A stretch of DNA of 64,000 nucleotides, taken from assembly GCA_030272155.1 (NCBI GenBank), contig CP126201.1, positions 1,116,001 to 1,180,000 of the forward strand. Direction: 5' to 3'. Positions within the stretch are counted from its first letter, which is position 1. Each line of letters starts with the position of its first letter. The stretch comes from Tetradesmus obliquus. Taxonomy: Eukaryota > Chlorophyta > Chlorophyceae > Sphaeropleales > Scenedesmaceae. A program made the position numbers and the translations under genes. Positions 21,534-33,660 of this stretch are shown here, in pieces. The notes under the pieces were generated by a model, which saw nothing but the letters and a program-made list of their open reading frames with translations, did not search any database and had not been told where the DNA came from.

Positions 21534-24182
21534 CTGCTCAGTGAATGCTCATGTGCTAGCGCCAGCTGTCGAGAGCAGCATGGCAGGACTCCCGTGTTCC
21601 TGCATATTCACCTTTGCTTAAGCTCTACAAGTGGTGTAGCCACTGTCTGTGCGCCACCCTACTGCTGCAAGGTATGGCCTCTGACAGGAGCTGCTGCTGG
21701 TGTGAGCAGTCCTGTGCAGCGCACATCCTGCATCCGGCTTTAGCGTGTAGCGTGTGTGGCTATTGTCGGGCTGTTTGTTACGCGCCGGCGGGTTTTGTGC
21801 TCCTAAGCAGCAGCAACAGCAGCAGCGGTGGCATGAGTCAGCAACTGGATGATCACACTACCAAGGCCCTCGATGACGATAAGACTACACCCTACGTATA
21901 TTGTTACTCTGTTGCTCACATGCCACGCGTAGCTGCAGTATCTGGCTGTTAGAGGCTGCACACAGGTTACAGGAGAAGTCAGCCCTGTGGGCCGCCCAAA
22001 CTGATCCATGCAATCTTGCTGCCATGCGCTGCTTGGCTTTGCTACTGCGAACGACACTGCTCCCATCGCACCTCGGCCCGCTTGTAAAAAGCATGTGCGT
22101 TAAGTATTTATCACAGATTGTTCCTGCAGGAAAGCGCAGGCAGCAGAGGAGCATGAGTCAGCAGCAGTATGCCGCCACAGCCTTCATCACATGCTGCTGC
22201 TGCACTTGCAACAGAGCAGGCTCACTCAAAAGCAGGCAAGCGCTGTTGATAAGCTCTTTAAGAGAACAGATTTATAGAAAGCAACAACTGAGAGATGCTT
22301 GCAGGCTCACCAGGCCAGCATCAGCGCAACAGCCCGATGACTGTACTGTGTGGTTCAGCAACCGCGCTGGTCCTGCAGCACCAAAGCAAATAGCATGATG
22401 TGAGCTACATGACCACAAGAAGTCGGTTTATGCATACGTTATGTTGATTAAGCACAGCGAAGAGGCGGGGAATGTTCTCAACGCTGGTTTTCATCGCGAC
22501 CCCGCCCCCACCAGCAGACATGGGCATCGTGTATGGACCGGCTGGCTCACCTTTGATTGTTTGAGAACGATCAAAGCTTTTAATCCGCGCGCTTTCCACG
22601 ATCTGCAACGTGCGGCACACAGCGAAATGAAGAGCAGCAGGGCCAGCAAGCTGTATTAAGTGAGGTTGAACGCAGGCGCCATGCACCGAGCGTCCAACGC
22701 AGCTACAAACATCTTGATTTCACCAAACGATACAATCAGGCAACAGGCAGGCAGCTCCGCGACAAACGTGCCGCGACTGACATATCTAAAAATATCTGCA
22801 CCAGCGCTTGTATCTTTTCGTGGCATCCATGGCCTAGGAACACCTACCTTGGCTCTTATCATCGACATATGACCAGCATAATCATCCTAAGCCTGGCCAG
22901 AAAGCCAGATCAAGGCCGCTAGGGCAGCCCAGCTCCGGCTAGCTACGTCTTCACAAAACGAGCTGTCGCCGACGCTAGCAAGGTCCACTCGACTCAATGG
23001 CAAGCTTTTCACAGGAATCATATGATGCGTGATGTTTCTGCCTAAGCGGATGTCCCCCAAAGAATATCATGAGACTGGCTATGCTACGCTCCATCTCTTG
23101 AGACGTGATTAATCATTTTATCTCTCGTTGGTTGATCTTATGTAATGTAACGATGCCCCCGGCGCTGCGGCAAACTTTGGTGAGCGGCTGTTCTATTGAA
23201 GGCGCGGTTTTGCTCCATCGACGGGGTCGGGTCAAGCTCTGCTGTTCGGCATCAGTGGTCTTGAAACGGTCTATCATGAAGCCCTGCTGTTTATTGTGGC
23301 GCGTAGCCGTGGCGCGCTGCCAGGATCGCTAGATCGCAGAATCAGGGACGGTTGTCAAGCAGATCTGCTTGAGTTTGGTCTAGACCAAACGAGATCTCCA
23401 GCCTTGGCAGTACCCAAAGTCCCGGAGGCTGTTGTTGGTTGTCAAAAGCTAACATAATTCAGTTTGGCATCACCAGCCCCGCACTCGAAACAACTGGTTG
23501 CCCGATGCTCAAAGCCAGGTGATGACTCCTGCAGGTCGCCACTATGGTCACCGAGATGTCCAGCTGCATGTCCAGGCATGTCCAGTGGCACCAAATCGTG
23601 TCCAGTTGGTGGGTTTGCATGTCCAGTTGCAGGTCCACTGGACTGGCAGTCTGCCTGCAACTGGACATGTGCTGCTGCTGATGCGTTGTACGGCACGATA
23701 CGCAGCTGAAACGCCGCAAGTAGGTGTTGTTGCATGTATGCCGCTTATACTGTGTCGCTGAACAGCCAGCACGTCAGCTGGCCAGCCCATGGGCTTGCTG
23801 TAGGGTTTGTCGATATCACGTCAACACCGGCTTGATATTCACGCCAAAGCGTGCGATAGAGCAAAGAATCATCATATATAGCAGCATTTATGGTGTCTTA
23901 TGGCACGACAGCGCCTCAAGGCGAAGATCAGCATGTCACTACAGCATTGCACGACTTTCCCCCGCTGCCGAAGCAGCAGCCTTTCCAGACACATCGTTTA
24001 GTTCTATTACAGTAAGTTTAGTGGCCCGTATAGCCCCATTGCGCGCTGCTGCAAGGTGTGTCACTTGTTAAAATACAAAATGGTCAGATGGCATACGCTC
24101 GTGAACTGTTCGTCTACTGGTAAGCAAACAGCTGCAAACGATAATCGATATGATTACTGCTGAAGCATTACAGCGATCGCAC
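21534..24182. other. Region without a confident gene between candidate ectodomain exons
   Basis: Base composition changes here: 22400-23460 nearly lacks CAG runs. A possible exon (22551-22607, minus, GTGAGC donor) is isolated. A TGTCCAG-rich repeat lies at about 23530-23670. A diverged transposable element is possible, but I see no reverse transcriptase, integrase or transposase motif. Confidence 0.4.
23529..23672 (-). repeat. TGTCCAG-rich repeat, left arm of an inverted pair
   Basis: Multiple TGTCCAG/CTGGACA heptamers occur in both orientations. Bases 23541-23585 are the perfect reverse complement of 26220-26264. On the minus strand a frame reads WTCLDMQLDISVTIV, as does the plus strand of the partner. 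Confidence 0.8.
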
Positions 24183-24386
24183 CTGTGTCGCGCACTGCTG
24201 CTGCGTTGCATATGGTGCACGGGGCTGAAACAGACTGCAAGCTCGTGTCCACTGGCAGAGACCATCGCTGAAAGCGTTGATGAATGAAAACAGATCAATG
24301 CGGTTATTGGGCGTTTGTGAGGCTGCAGACGCCTGCTCATTGAGCAGCAGCAGTCCTTGAAGCACTATGCAGCTGCAAGGTTGATC
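24183..24386 (-). CDS. Candidate ectodomain exon upstream of the pseudokinase
   Basis: A 204-nt exon, open in one phase, with a strong CTGCAG acceptor and GTGCGA donor. It reads DQPCSCIVLQGLLLLNEQAS, then NRIDLFSFINAFSDGLCQW. It starts and ends in phase 0 and so could splice to 21424-21533. The cysteines suit a secreted domain. No family recognised. Confidence 0.4.
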
Positions 24387-26090
24387 CTGCAGGATTTCAA
24401 TGCTGTAGAAAGCGCATGGAGCTGCTACTGCTTATCTTGATACTTTGATGACATGGTGAGCGACTCTTACCCAGATCAGCAGCGGCTGAAACGACAGCAC
24501 CCAGCCCTGCAGCTGCTAGGGCGCCCAGCTCACAGCAGCAGCAGCAGCAGCAGCTACAGTTGCAGCAGTGCAGCAGTACTGTCGCAGGAATGATCACACC
24601 ATCACCAGATCAAGATCAGTTTCAGGTACAGCAGCATTAGCCGTGCTATGTCAGCTGTAGAGGCTGGGTGCATGCAGGTTGTCCACAGGTGCAGTTGTGT
24701 GTCACCTGCGTGGCTGCTGCTGCTGTGTGCAGGCTCCTGTCAGCTGCCCGTCTCCCAGCATCACAGGTAGGTCAGAATACCGAAAACGTTAGAATCTAAC
24801 AGGTAGCAGGTTACAGCTGCTGCTACTGCTGCTGCTGCTGTGAAGTGACAGCTCTCCCAATCAAGAGCATGCCGCTTGCTGCAGGGCTTGTCGTGATCAT
24901 TCTTGGCAACGCGTGCATGAACATACGCACGCAGCAGACAGCATGCCCAGCAGGCCAGCAGTTGCACAATGTGGAACGTGCTTGCGACGCACTTCACACA
25001 CACCATACTTGCTCGCAATGCCCTCCATGTGGTGTGCGCGCCACCCATCCAGCTTTTACTTCCTGCGTGCATGGGTCCTACTTGATTGCAGTCAGCATGG
25101 CGCCACTGTATCTAATGCAGCAGCAGACAGCCTGCTTGGAGACCACCATTGTGATATATTGACATGAGACCTCTGTTGGTGCGCAGACCTTCCCTATAGA
25201 GACACAGGGGCCGACTTTCCGGCACCGTGGCATGGCTGATGCACTTCCGGGTGAGCTTGAGCGGTGGCATTGCAAGCAGTCTGCCTCATATGTGCGATTC
25301 AGTGGCAGCGATTATGTTGGCGCAAATGCTGCTGCTCTGTAGTGTTGCATGTAGTGGTGCGTGGCGGGCGCCAATCAACGCGCAAACGCCGGTTGGCCCA
25401 GACCTTGATTGAGATAACGCCAACCTCAACAAGTGCCACATCCTACGCTGCAGCATGCAAATGTAAGTGCAGCTGCTCTGTTTCTGCTGCACTGCTGCAG
25501 GGGTGTTCTTTAAAACAATTGCTACACTTGTGATCAATGCAGGCAGTGGCAGCCTGCCAACTCGCAGTTGATGCCGGCTACGCAGACACCAGTGCGCGAT
25601 CAGCAGCTGCTGGAACTTGTATGTTTTCGTTGGCAGATGGTGGCATGCAGCGGTAGTGGCAGCTGGTGCATTGCTGTGCTGGCGCTGCCTGCAACAGGAT
25701 GCACAGTGAATGCAGTTGGCATAGGCATCATCTGTACAAGTGGTAGAGACGCAATCTTGTCAATGCAGTTCTTGGCAGCTGTTCCGCGTGGTGTCCTCAC
25801 TGCTTATGTTGTGATTGCAGCAGCTGGGTGCCTTTGCTGTCATGCAGCAGCTGCGTGCTGTTGATGTTGTTGTGATTGCAGCAGCTGCCAAACTCTGTTT
25901 GTATTGCAGCAGCTACATGCTGATTGTGTTACAGCCCATGGGTCACTTGCCCACTTGGCAGTTGCAGCTGCAGTGACTTGGTACCAGGGGGTCGAGGGCG
26001 CCAACCCAAGCACCTCGACATTGCTGTCCTGCCGCGAACACTTGTTTACTGCATCAAATACGTTTGTTATAACGGTAATAGGCAGTTTAT
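24387..26090. other. No confident gene
   Basis: Both strands stay open over long stretches because of composition. Cys-bearing fragments occur on plus (24940-25160, ACPAGQQLHNVERAC) and minus (25100-25275). I could not chain either set with consistent phase. Confidence 0.4.
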
Positions 26091-26093
26091 GAA

Positions 26094-26275
26094 AGTCCAA
26101 TTGCCGTGTCCAGTATCGTGTCCAGTCACCTACTCGATGTCCAGCAGCATGCTGGACATGGCCATGTCCAGTCTCACACTGGACATGCCACATGGCATGT
26201 CCAGTTGCACACCATGCAACTGGACATGCCTGGACATGCAGCTGGACATCTCGGTGACCATAGTGCGCAGGTAGG
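26094..26275 (+). repeat. TGTCCAG-rich repeat, right arm of the inverted pair
   Basis: Carries the reverse complement of 23541-23585 and further TGTCCAG/CTGGACA heptamers. The plus frame gives a Met/Asp/Cys-rich peptide ending at a possible GTAGGG donor near 26271, so it may be an exon duplicated in inverted orientation rather than a noncoding repeat. Confidence 0.75.
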
Positions 26276-26524
26276 GGGGCTTGGGTATTTGTGGCATGGC
26301 AAATTACAGGCAATTACAATTGTGTGGCGTATGAGCCACTGCATGCCTTTGATGATCGCGATATATAATAACTAAACATACATGAGTGTATCAAAGCCCT
26401 CTCAGGGTCTTTCGGGTGTTGTCCAGTATCTCGAGTTCTTGAAATTACAAGTGCGAACCGTGGCATGGCGATCAAGGGCTGAAAAGCCTCTCAAACTCTT
26501 GTAACTTGGATTCCTCATTATATT

Positions 26525-26582
26525 ACACGGCTAAAACGCTGCGCAAGCGCGTTTTCACGGACCCCGAAATTTCAGGGTTCCT
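26525..26582. repeat. Two adjacent short hairpins
   Basis: An AAAACGC/GCGTTTT stem around 26531-26553 is followed within about 10 bp by an imperfect palindrome centred on GAAATTTC. The surrounding 26400-26600 is less CAG-rich than the rest of the window. Confidence 0.6.
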
Positions 26583-26639
26583 CACAAATTACAAATGTGA
26601 ACACTGTGCAGGCGCATGCGCCACCAGCGCTTCATTGTT

Positions 26640-27084
26640 AGCTTTTACACCGTAGGTGTGACATATCAAGCAGCTTACCAGGGCTGCTGCTCACACTGTC
26701 AACAGCAACAGTGGCAGCAGTCACACACCACTCACACCACTGCAGTGCCAGCTGGCAGCACCACTGGCAGCAGCTGCCTGGGGACCAGGCCAAGTAAGCA
26801 ACCGACACAGTTACGTCTTAGATAGCATTCTGGTGAGAGTCCCTGCAGCTTTTGCTGCTGCTGCTACTGCTGCTGAGGTGCCTGCCTTTCAAATGCTGGG
26901 GCCTGCCACGCGTCTGTCACGCGGTAAGCGGCATGGCTCTCAAAGACGGTAGCAGCACAGAGCAGCCGCCAGCAGCCATCAGACAGTGCTAGCGGCTAGT
27001 GGGGGTGCTGCTGCTGGCGGGTTGCAACTTGAACTCAGTAGCAGCAGCAGATAACGCCTGGGACGTACAACGGCGGTAGCAGCA

Positions 27085-27119
<35 letters not shown>

Positions 27120-27377
27120 TGGTACTGCTGGTGACTAAGCTCAGCAGCAGATGGAGCAGCAGCAGGGATAGCAGGCAAGGCGTTGGTTCAAATGGCTTTG
27201 TATTGACCGCAAGCGTGCTGAGTCCAGTGCTCCACTGTGATAAGCAAGCAGCAGAAGAAGCCTCATCGTGCGCATCGCTGCGCGCATCGGAAGTGCATCT
27301 CAAAATTTGCGGGGGAAGGGCAACCTTAAGAGCGCTGTGCATTGACACCGCCAGCGCTGCCAGCAATCGGTTTAGTC
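26640..27377. other. No confident gene; triplet-rich
   Basis: Contains CAG/CTG tracts (27090-27118) and short unsupported frames. Confidence 0.4.
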
Positions 27378-27892
27378 ATGGGTCCGCCAATGGCTGAGCT
27401 TCAGGCGGTATGCCATCGCACGCACAATGGCACCTTGAACGTCGTGCGCACTTTGCTTGCATCAGGTGTTCATCCACTGCTCAATTCACAAGTAGCTGCT
27501 CAACTGATTTCCCATGCTTATTTTGCTACTGAAAGAACAGCTGGTATAGTGTGGACAGTGTGTACATACACGCTCTGACAGCAGTTGTCACCTTGCGACA
27601 ACTGTCATTCCTGCAGCTTGCAGCCGCACTTGTGCAAAGTCAAGGAGCCGATTTGGCTGCAGCTGTTGTTGCGTATGGTGTTTACGACCAAATTGGGCGA
27701 AGCTGCTGCGTGTTGTGTGTGCAAGCTGCTCACCCAGCTGTGTTCAGACTTGTAAGGGGGGCGGATCCTGCCATATGTCAGCACACTCACACCAGGACTG
27801 TGCCTGGCAGCACTGCTGCACGCGTGCTTTACAACAGCGACCTAAATGGCGGAGAAGCTGACAAACGTTTTCTGGTCAACAAACCACGATAA
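27378..27892 (+). pseudogene. Ankyrin-like gene fragment
   Basis: From the ATG at 27378 a frame reads NGTLNVVRTLLASGVHPLLN. After a possible intron (donor GTATAG near 27545, acceptor near 27580) comes LQLAAALVQSQGADLAAAVV and RLVRGADPAICQ, ending at a stop at 27890-27892. The spacing and G-A/V-x-P turns resemble ankyrin helices, but no full 33-residue repeat is intact. Probably a decayed remnant. Confidence 0.3.
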
Positions 27893-27909
27893 CAAACAAA
27901 CCAGGCAGC

Positions 27910-27991
27910 TCGGGGGCCGCAGGCCCCCGAAACCACGCATCCCCCTTCAAGCCCTACCCATTGGCGTCCCACACCCGCTTACGCGGGTGTG
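27910..27991. repeat. Two perfect GC-rich hairpins
   Basis: 27910-27930 forms a 9-bp perfect stem with a 3-nt loop. 27970-27991 forms a 9-bp perfect stem with a 4-nt loop. They lie 40 bp apart, downstream of the ankyrin-like fragment, in the gap before the convergent glutamate 5-kinase end. They resemble the short palindromes common in chlorophyte organelle DNA. Confidence 0.8.
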
Positions 27992-28185
27992 AGCCCATAC
28001 CACAAATATGGAACATTCGCCTCAGCATGTGGGGCCCCTGCATCTGTGCCGCAGATTGTCAGCAGCTGGCAGGTATCTCTCAATCAACAAGTGCCCGACA
28101 CCACCGGCAACACATCAATTCGTATGTTACTGAGTAAGTCTAGGCGATGCTTTGCCAGAGCATGCCACTGCTCCCTGCGCCACAA

Positions 28186-29798
28186 TCAATGGTGCGGCCG
28201 CGGCAGCGGCGGCAACTCCCCGTGCGCAGCAGCAGCGGCTAGCTGTGTATGCCGCAGCTGCTCCGCAACAGCTGCTACTGCCCCCTGCTGTTGCTGCTGT
28301 CCAGCAGCTGCTGGCCTGCCACTTGGCGTGCTGCTGCCGTTGGTGCCGTCTTCGCTGCTTGCTTGGCTGCTGCCGCTGACCCCATCAGCTGCTGCTGCTC
28401 CATCTGCTGGCTGCTTTGCCAGGCGCTGTGCCAGCTTTTCCCGCAGACCCTTCTTGGGCCAGTGGTCGTCTTCTTCATGGTGGTCTTCACCTGCAGCAGC
28501 AGTAGCAGCAGCAGCAGCAGAAGCAGCAGCAGCAGCTGGTGTGTAAACAGCATAGGCGCTGTAGGGGCGTTGTAGCCTGAACAGCTGTCCTGCTACAGCC
28601 TATCAGCACTGCGTGTGATAAGGCCAAACATACTATGATTCGTTAATGTGGTGAAGATGGTCGGCTTGGGTGTGGGCGTCACAGCATGTTCAACACACGT
28701 CCTCACTAGGTTGGTCGCACTGTGAGACCAAATGCTGCAGACACTGCGAGCAGTGTGCGGAAAGCCATGCTGCACTGCAGAGCATGCACAGCGTGCTGGC
28801 TGCCACTGAAAGACTGTGCAAGCTGCATGGATTTCAGGGTTGCAAAAGATCACTTGTGTGACGCTGCATGCTGCAGCACACTGTACTGCGCACCTGGCAG
28901 CAGCAGCGCGAGGTTGCCTCTGTGGATGAGCTCGCCATCTGTGTGGTAGCCCAGCAGCGCTGCCAGCTCAGCAGTGTGCTTGCCCTTCATGGCCAGCACC
29001 TCCTGCAAGCACAAACGAGAGCCCAAACATGTGGTTGATGCGTCACAAGGAGCTGTAAGAATGCCTTGATCATGCACAAGCAAGCAGGCGGTGTGCTTGC
29101 CTTCATGGCCAACACCTCCTGCAAGCACAAAAAGAGCCCAAACATGTGGCTGATGCGTCAAAAGGAGCTGTAAGAATGCCTTGATCATACACAAGCAAGC
29201 AGGCAGTGTGCTTGCCCTTCATGGCCAACACCTCCTGCAAGCACAGCGGAGAGGCCAAAGGTGTGGAAACGAAGCAATATGTTTTGCGTCTGTTCATGCA
29301 CATGCCAGCAGGCAGTGACCCGCCCTTTGTGAGGACACTCTTGGCACGCACAAGCACATGATCAACCATCAACCAGCGCAGCACGTGACAACATCCGCAA
29401 GCCGCGTCGCTACACTAGTCTGTTGACATGCACCCAACTGCCGACACGCCAGTTCGTACGCCTTGGCCACAGCAGCACAGCAATCAGGACTTGCCGACAC
29501 CATTCATCACTACACTGCAGGACTGGTGTTCAAACAGCTGTGCTGTAGGCTTGCGCTGCAGCAGCACCTGTTAACATGGAGTTGTAAGAGTTTTCAGCAT
29601 GTAAAAGCAGCTGAAAGTAGTCAGACAAAGTGGGCATCAAAAAGATCTATCCTGTGCGCACCTTGCTGTCAAAATTGGAAAGCCCGCGCGCAAACTCGTG
29701 CCCAGACTGATCACACAGCGACACAGCATCCTGCACAAGCAGCAGCACCAGCGGCATCGTAACACGTGTGAGGGGACAGCGACCAGCAACGCAGCAAG

Positions 29799-29837
<39 letters not shown>

Positions 29838-30211
29838 CTTCACGCAATTGCGGGCAGATGCTTGCTGGTGAGGGCCTGTGATGCATGATGCCTGTGGTGC
29901 AGCCGCCGCTGCAGCACCAACGTCACAAACCGTGTTTACTGTTTTCCCGGATGCTTCAATAGCCTGCTTGCGTGCAACTGATGCAATTTCTATGTCAACA
30001 ACTATGTCAACAACCACTGTGAGCGTTGCCACAGGCTGTGTTGAGTTTCAGGGCAGTGACACACGCACCTGTGCCGAGAACTCTCCCACCACTTTGATCA
30101 CGCCAACCGGGAACAGGCTCTTGTGCCTGTCCCTGATGGCGTGCATAGCCCCTGCATCCATCCAGATGGCACCACGCACAGGCACTGCAGGCAGCGGCAG
30201 CACCAGGCAGC

Positions 30212-30246
<35 letters not shown>

Positions 30247-33200
30247 TGTCAAGACCATGCTACGGCAAAAAAACTGCAATGGCGTGCATGGCGCCTGCAT
30301 CCATCCAGATGGAGCCACGTACAGGCACTGCAGGCAGCGGCAGTACCAGGCAGCACAGCAGCAGCAGCAGCTGTCAAGACCATGCTACGGCAATAAAACT
30401 GCAATGGCGTGCATAGCCCTTGCATCCATCCATATGGCGCCGCCCACAGGCACTGCAGGCAGCGGCAGCAGAGCAGGCAGTGCACCAGTCAACACACTGA
30501 CGCTGTGATATCATTCTGTGCAACCTGAGACTGCAGTTTGAGCTGCATGCTGAGCCTCGGCACACATAACATCTGTTGTCAGCACCACACCAGAGTATGC
30601 AGGCACATTATCATAACGCAGCATGTGTCGAACAACCTGAGTCGAACTCCCAACCTACAACAAGCTGCCTGTTACACTGCGCCATGCTTGTATGCCAGTA
30701 TCACACCTGTCAGCAGCCAGCGCTTGCGCCCCTTCAGGCTGCGCTGCAGCGGCACGAAGCGCGTGCCCTGCTGCGCCCCTCCCAGGATCTCCACGATACC
30801 CTCCGGCTTTGCACTGGTGCAGATCACCAGGCAGCAGCCCGCAGCTGTTGCAATGCGCGCTGCAGTGAGCTTGGTGACCATGCCTCCGGTGCCCCACTGC
30901 GTGCCGGTGGTGCTGGTGTCTGCTGTGAGCGAGGAGATGTCTTCTACCACGTGGATGGGTGTGGCGGTGGGGTCGATCTGCGAGGAAAGATGCAGCGTTC
31001 AAACAATGGCACAGAACACATGTTGGTGACACAGTGAGCTTGGTGATCATGCCACCGCCGGTGCCCCATTGTGTGCCGGTGGTGCTGGTGTCTGCTGTGA
31101 GGGAGGAGATGCCTTCTACCAAGTGAATGGGTGTGGCGGTTGGGTTGATCTGCGAGGAGAGATGCAGCGTTTGTTGAAGGGCACACTACAGAATATGATT
31201 ACGTTACATTACGTTACAATACAAAATAATGAGGTGAGCAGGGTGACAAGGCCTGCTGTGGACTGGCCTGCGCGGCCAAACAACCCTAATCAAACTGCAC
31301 ACCTTTGAGGTGGCTGTGTACAGCGCGTGTCACCCACACCCCATCTTGAACTTCTAATTCATTTCCTCAGCACCAAACCTCAAAGTTGAGCCTCGTCTAA
31401 AAACCCAAAGTTGAGCCACATCCAAAACCGCCGCACCTTGGGGTTGGCGGTGTACAGCGCGTCCACGTCAGTCATCAGGAACAGGTAGTCCGCCTCCACC
31501 AGCGTAGCCACCTGCAGATAACACCCAATGCAAAGACCTCACAACATCGCCAAAACAGAACAGAGTGTTTTGGCAATAGCTGCCGCTGAGTCCAGACAAT
31601 GTTCTTGCAGCTCTGCTGGTGCTGGCGCACCTGCGCCGACAGCGTGTCATTGTCTCCAAAGCGTAGCTCCTGCACAGCCACGGTGTCCTGCAAGCAGACG
31701 AAGCAGTGCGGCGGCAGGCCACAGAAGAGAAATGTTATCAGGTATGAATGCCACGTTCTTGTGGGAAAGTGATGATTGCAGAATTTGCAGCGCCAGCAGA
31801 GCTGTTCGCACAGGAGTCTACAGTGCAGGGCTCAAACATCATACTCAGCATGATCCCTGCAAGCGCAGCCCTGTGCAGCGCTGACGCCTGGTGAACTACC
31901 CGGCAGTAGCAGAAGTGTGCGCGCTGCGTATCGCTGCATGCTCTGCATGTGTCATGTGGTGTCAGCAGTGCTTCCAGGGTTTTACACGACTCACGTTTTC
32001 GTTGACCACGGGGATGGTGCCGTAAGCCAGCAGGTCTGTGAAGGTGCCGCACCCAGCTACATGTAACAAAACCTGATGCTTCCTGCGCCCATCCTGCAAT
32101 AATCTCCTATCTACGTTCTCTTTCACCACAAGGATGGTTCCATACGCCAGCAGCTCTGTGAAGTTGCAGCGCGCTGCTGTGTTCAGCCAATATAACATGA
32201 CATGTCCTGCATTTCATCCTGTGAGGCTGCACTTACGTTCTCGTTGACCACGGGGATGGTGCCGTAAGCCAGCAGCTCTGTGAAGGTGTTGCGCGCGTTG
32301 ATGTACTGGCTGCGGTCAGCCAGATTGTCCAGAGTCAGCAGCACCTGGCTGCACGTCTGCAGCAGCGCCAGCAGCAGCATCAGCAGCAGGTGTTAAGTTG
32401 CGCAGCACTGTTCTGATAAACCACATTCTCACCAAAGGGCTACGCGGTAACACGAGGCGAGGGTCAACATAGCCAAATTCCCACTGGCACCCATGGAGAC
32501 CGCTCCACACCCACTAAATGCATGATGCATTATATGTAGCCCTTTTTGTTTTGAGTTGGCTTTTGAACACCGCTTCGTGGGTCTAGAAGCAGCGGCGGTC
32601 AACTGTAGTGTTATGTGCACTAAACAATGGAATGGTTGCATACGCCAGCTCCCGCCAGGACTTGCTGTTAGTAGCCTATACTCACCAACCCGAGTGCGTT
32701 GAGGATGTCCTCGTAGTAGCGCATCAAGTGCACCTGCCCGATGGCTGCCAGCGCCTGCTTCTGGGCTAGCTTGGTGGGCCGCTGCGACAGGCCTAGCCGC
32801 TGGCAGCCCACACCCACTGCGCCGCTGCTGACAATGATGACGTAATGGCCTGAGAGCAGGGAGGAAGAGAGGGCAAGAAAGGAATGTATGCAGCAGTGAA
32901 TGCAGGAGGTGCAGGGAAGATGTGGAAGCTGGTGTTCTTTGGGTGGTGGAAGTATGTTATGTGCGTGACCTGCTGCAGCTGCCGCAGCCTTGATGGCAAG
33001 CATGAAGCTGACTGAAGTTCAGCACATGCTACTGCAGAAGTAAATTTGCTGTTGCCCTCTCTCTGTCCACCACACAACAATGCAGCTGACTTGCGAGCCC
33101 CTCTTTGCATACTGGAGCCTAGCCCTGCCCACCCAACAACTAACGCCACGGCCTCCTGCTGCTGGCTCTGCAACACTGTACTTGTAGGTCTGCCCGCTGC

Positions 33201-33660
33201 CAGTGCTGCTGATGCTGATGCTGATTCTGAGTAGCAGCACCATATCAGCTGCTGCAAATAGGCATGAAACCAACCGCTGCTGACATCACTGTCCTGCAGT
33301 TGCCTCCAACTGTCACATGACAAGCACCAGCAGATAGGAAGAGGTAGTACTACTTCAATGTTGCAGAAGCAACATCTGCTGCAACAGCTATATCCAGCTT
33401 CTTACCTTTGGCATGCAAGTCCCGCACCACTTCGCAGATGCGGGACAAGCTGCTCAGGTTCAATGTGCCATATGTCTCATTGATCAGGCTGCTGGTGCCA
33501 ATCTTGATGACCTGCAGGCATGCAAGCGCGCTAAAGGCGTTATACTATGCATTTTCAGGCGGTAGAACGGGCTCAGTCAGGTACTGCAGTCACGCACAAT
33601 GATCAGCTTGTCTGGGGAGGTGTGCAGTGCTGCCTTCACGCATGAAGGCACGCGCTTCAT
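28186..33660 (-). CDS. proB: Glutamate 5-kinase (ProB type) with C-terminal PUA domain
   Basis: Phosphorylates L-glutamate with ATP to gamma-glutamyl phosphate, the first step of proline synthesis. Exons 33598-33660, 33406-33511, 32686-32849, 32237-32356, 31631-31687, 31437-31511, 30707-30977, 30069-30184, 29662-29730, 28894-29002, 28186-28490; 1455 nt, 484 aa, all phases consistent. The amino-acid kinase domain (residues about 22-275) shows [36 protein letters not shown]-type signature [28 protein letters not shown] and [22 protein letters not shown]-type sequence follows ([19 protein letters not shown]). It is separate from glutamyl phosphate reductase, unlike the fused plant P5CS. The last 100 residues are a Gln/Ala-rich tail not usual in the family. 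No obvious transit peptide, so location is open. Confidence 0.95.
29090..29255 (-). repeat. Two acceptor-edge copies of glutamate 5-kinase exon 28894-29002
   Basis: The exon start ([11 protein letters not shown]) and acceptor recur with edges at 29118 and 29234 (functional 29002), steps of 116 bp. Confidence 0.85.
30280..30475 (-). repeat. Two acceptor-edge copies of glutamate 5-kinase exon 30069-30184
   Basis: The exon start ([17 protein letters not shown]) with its acceptor recurs near 30333 and 30454, the second more diverged. Confidence 0.8.
31022..31162 (-). repeat. Acceptor-edge copy of glutamate 5-kinase exon 30707-30977
   Basis: About 130 bases of the exon start (DPTATPIH to MVTKLT) are repeated with roughly 90 percent identity, including the acceptor at about 31151, but a one-codon insertion and loss of the remainder follow. 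Confidence 0.85.
31985..32178 (-). repeat. Two donor-edge copies of glutamate 5-kinase exon 32237-32356
   Basis: The exon end coding [16 protein letters not shown] with its donor recurs near 31995 and 32115. Because this exon holds a substrate-binding motif, mis-splicing to a copy would be damaging. Confidence 0.8.

Noticed and set aside
22405-22868. Two minus-strand ORFs of 70-93 aa as separate genes
   Set aside because: Plausible peptides but no chain of exons in one phase and no family; at most one 57-nt candidate exon (22551-22607).
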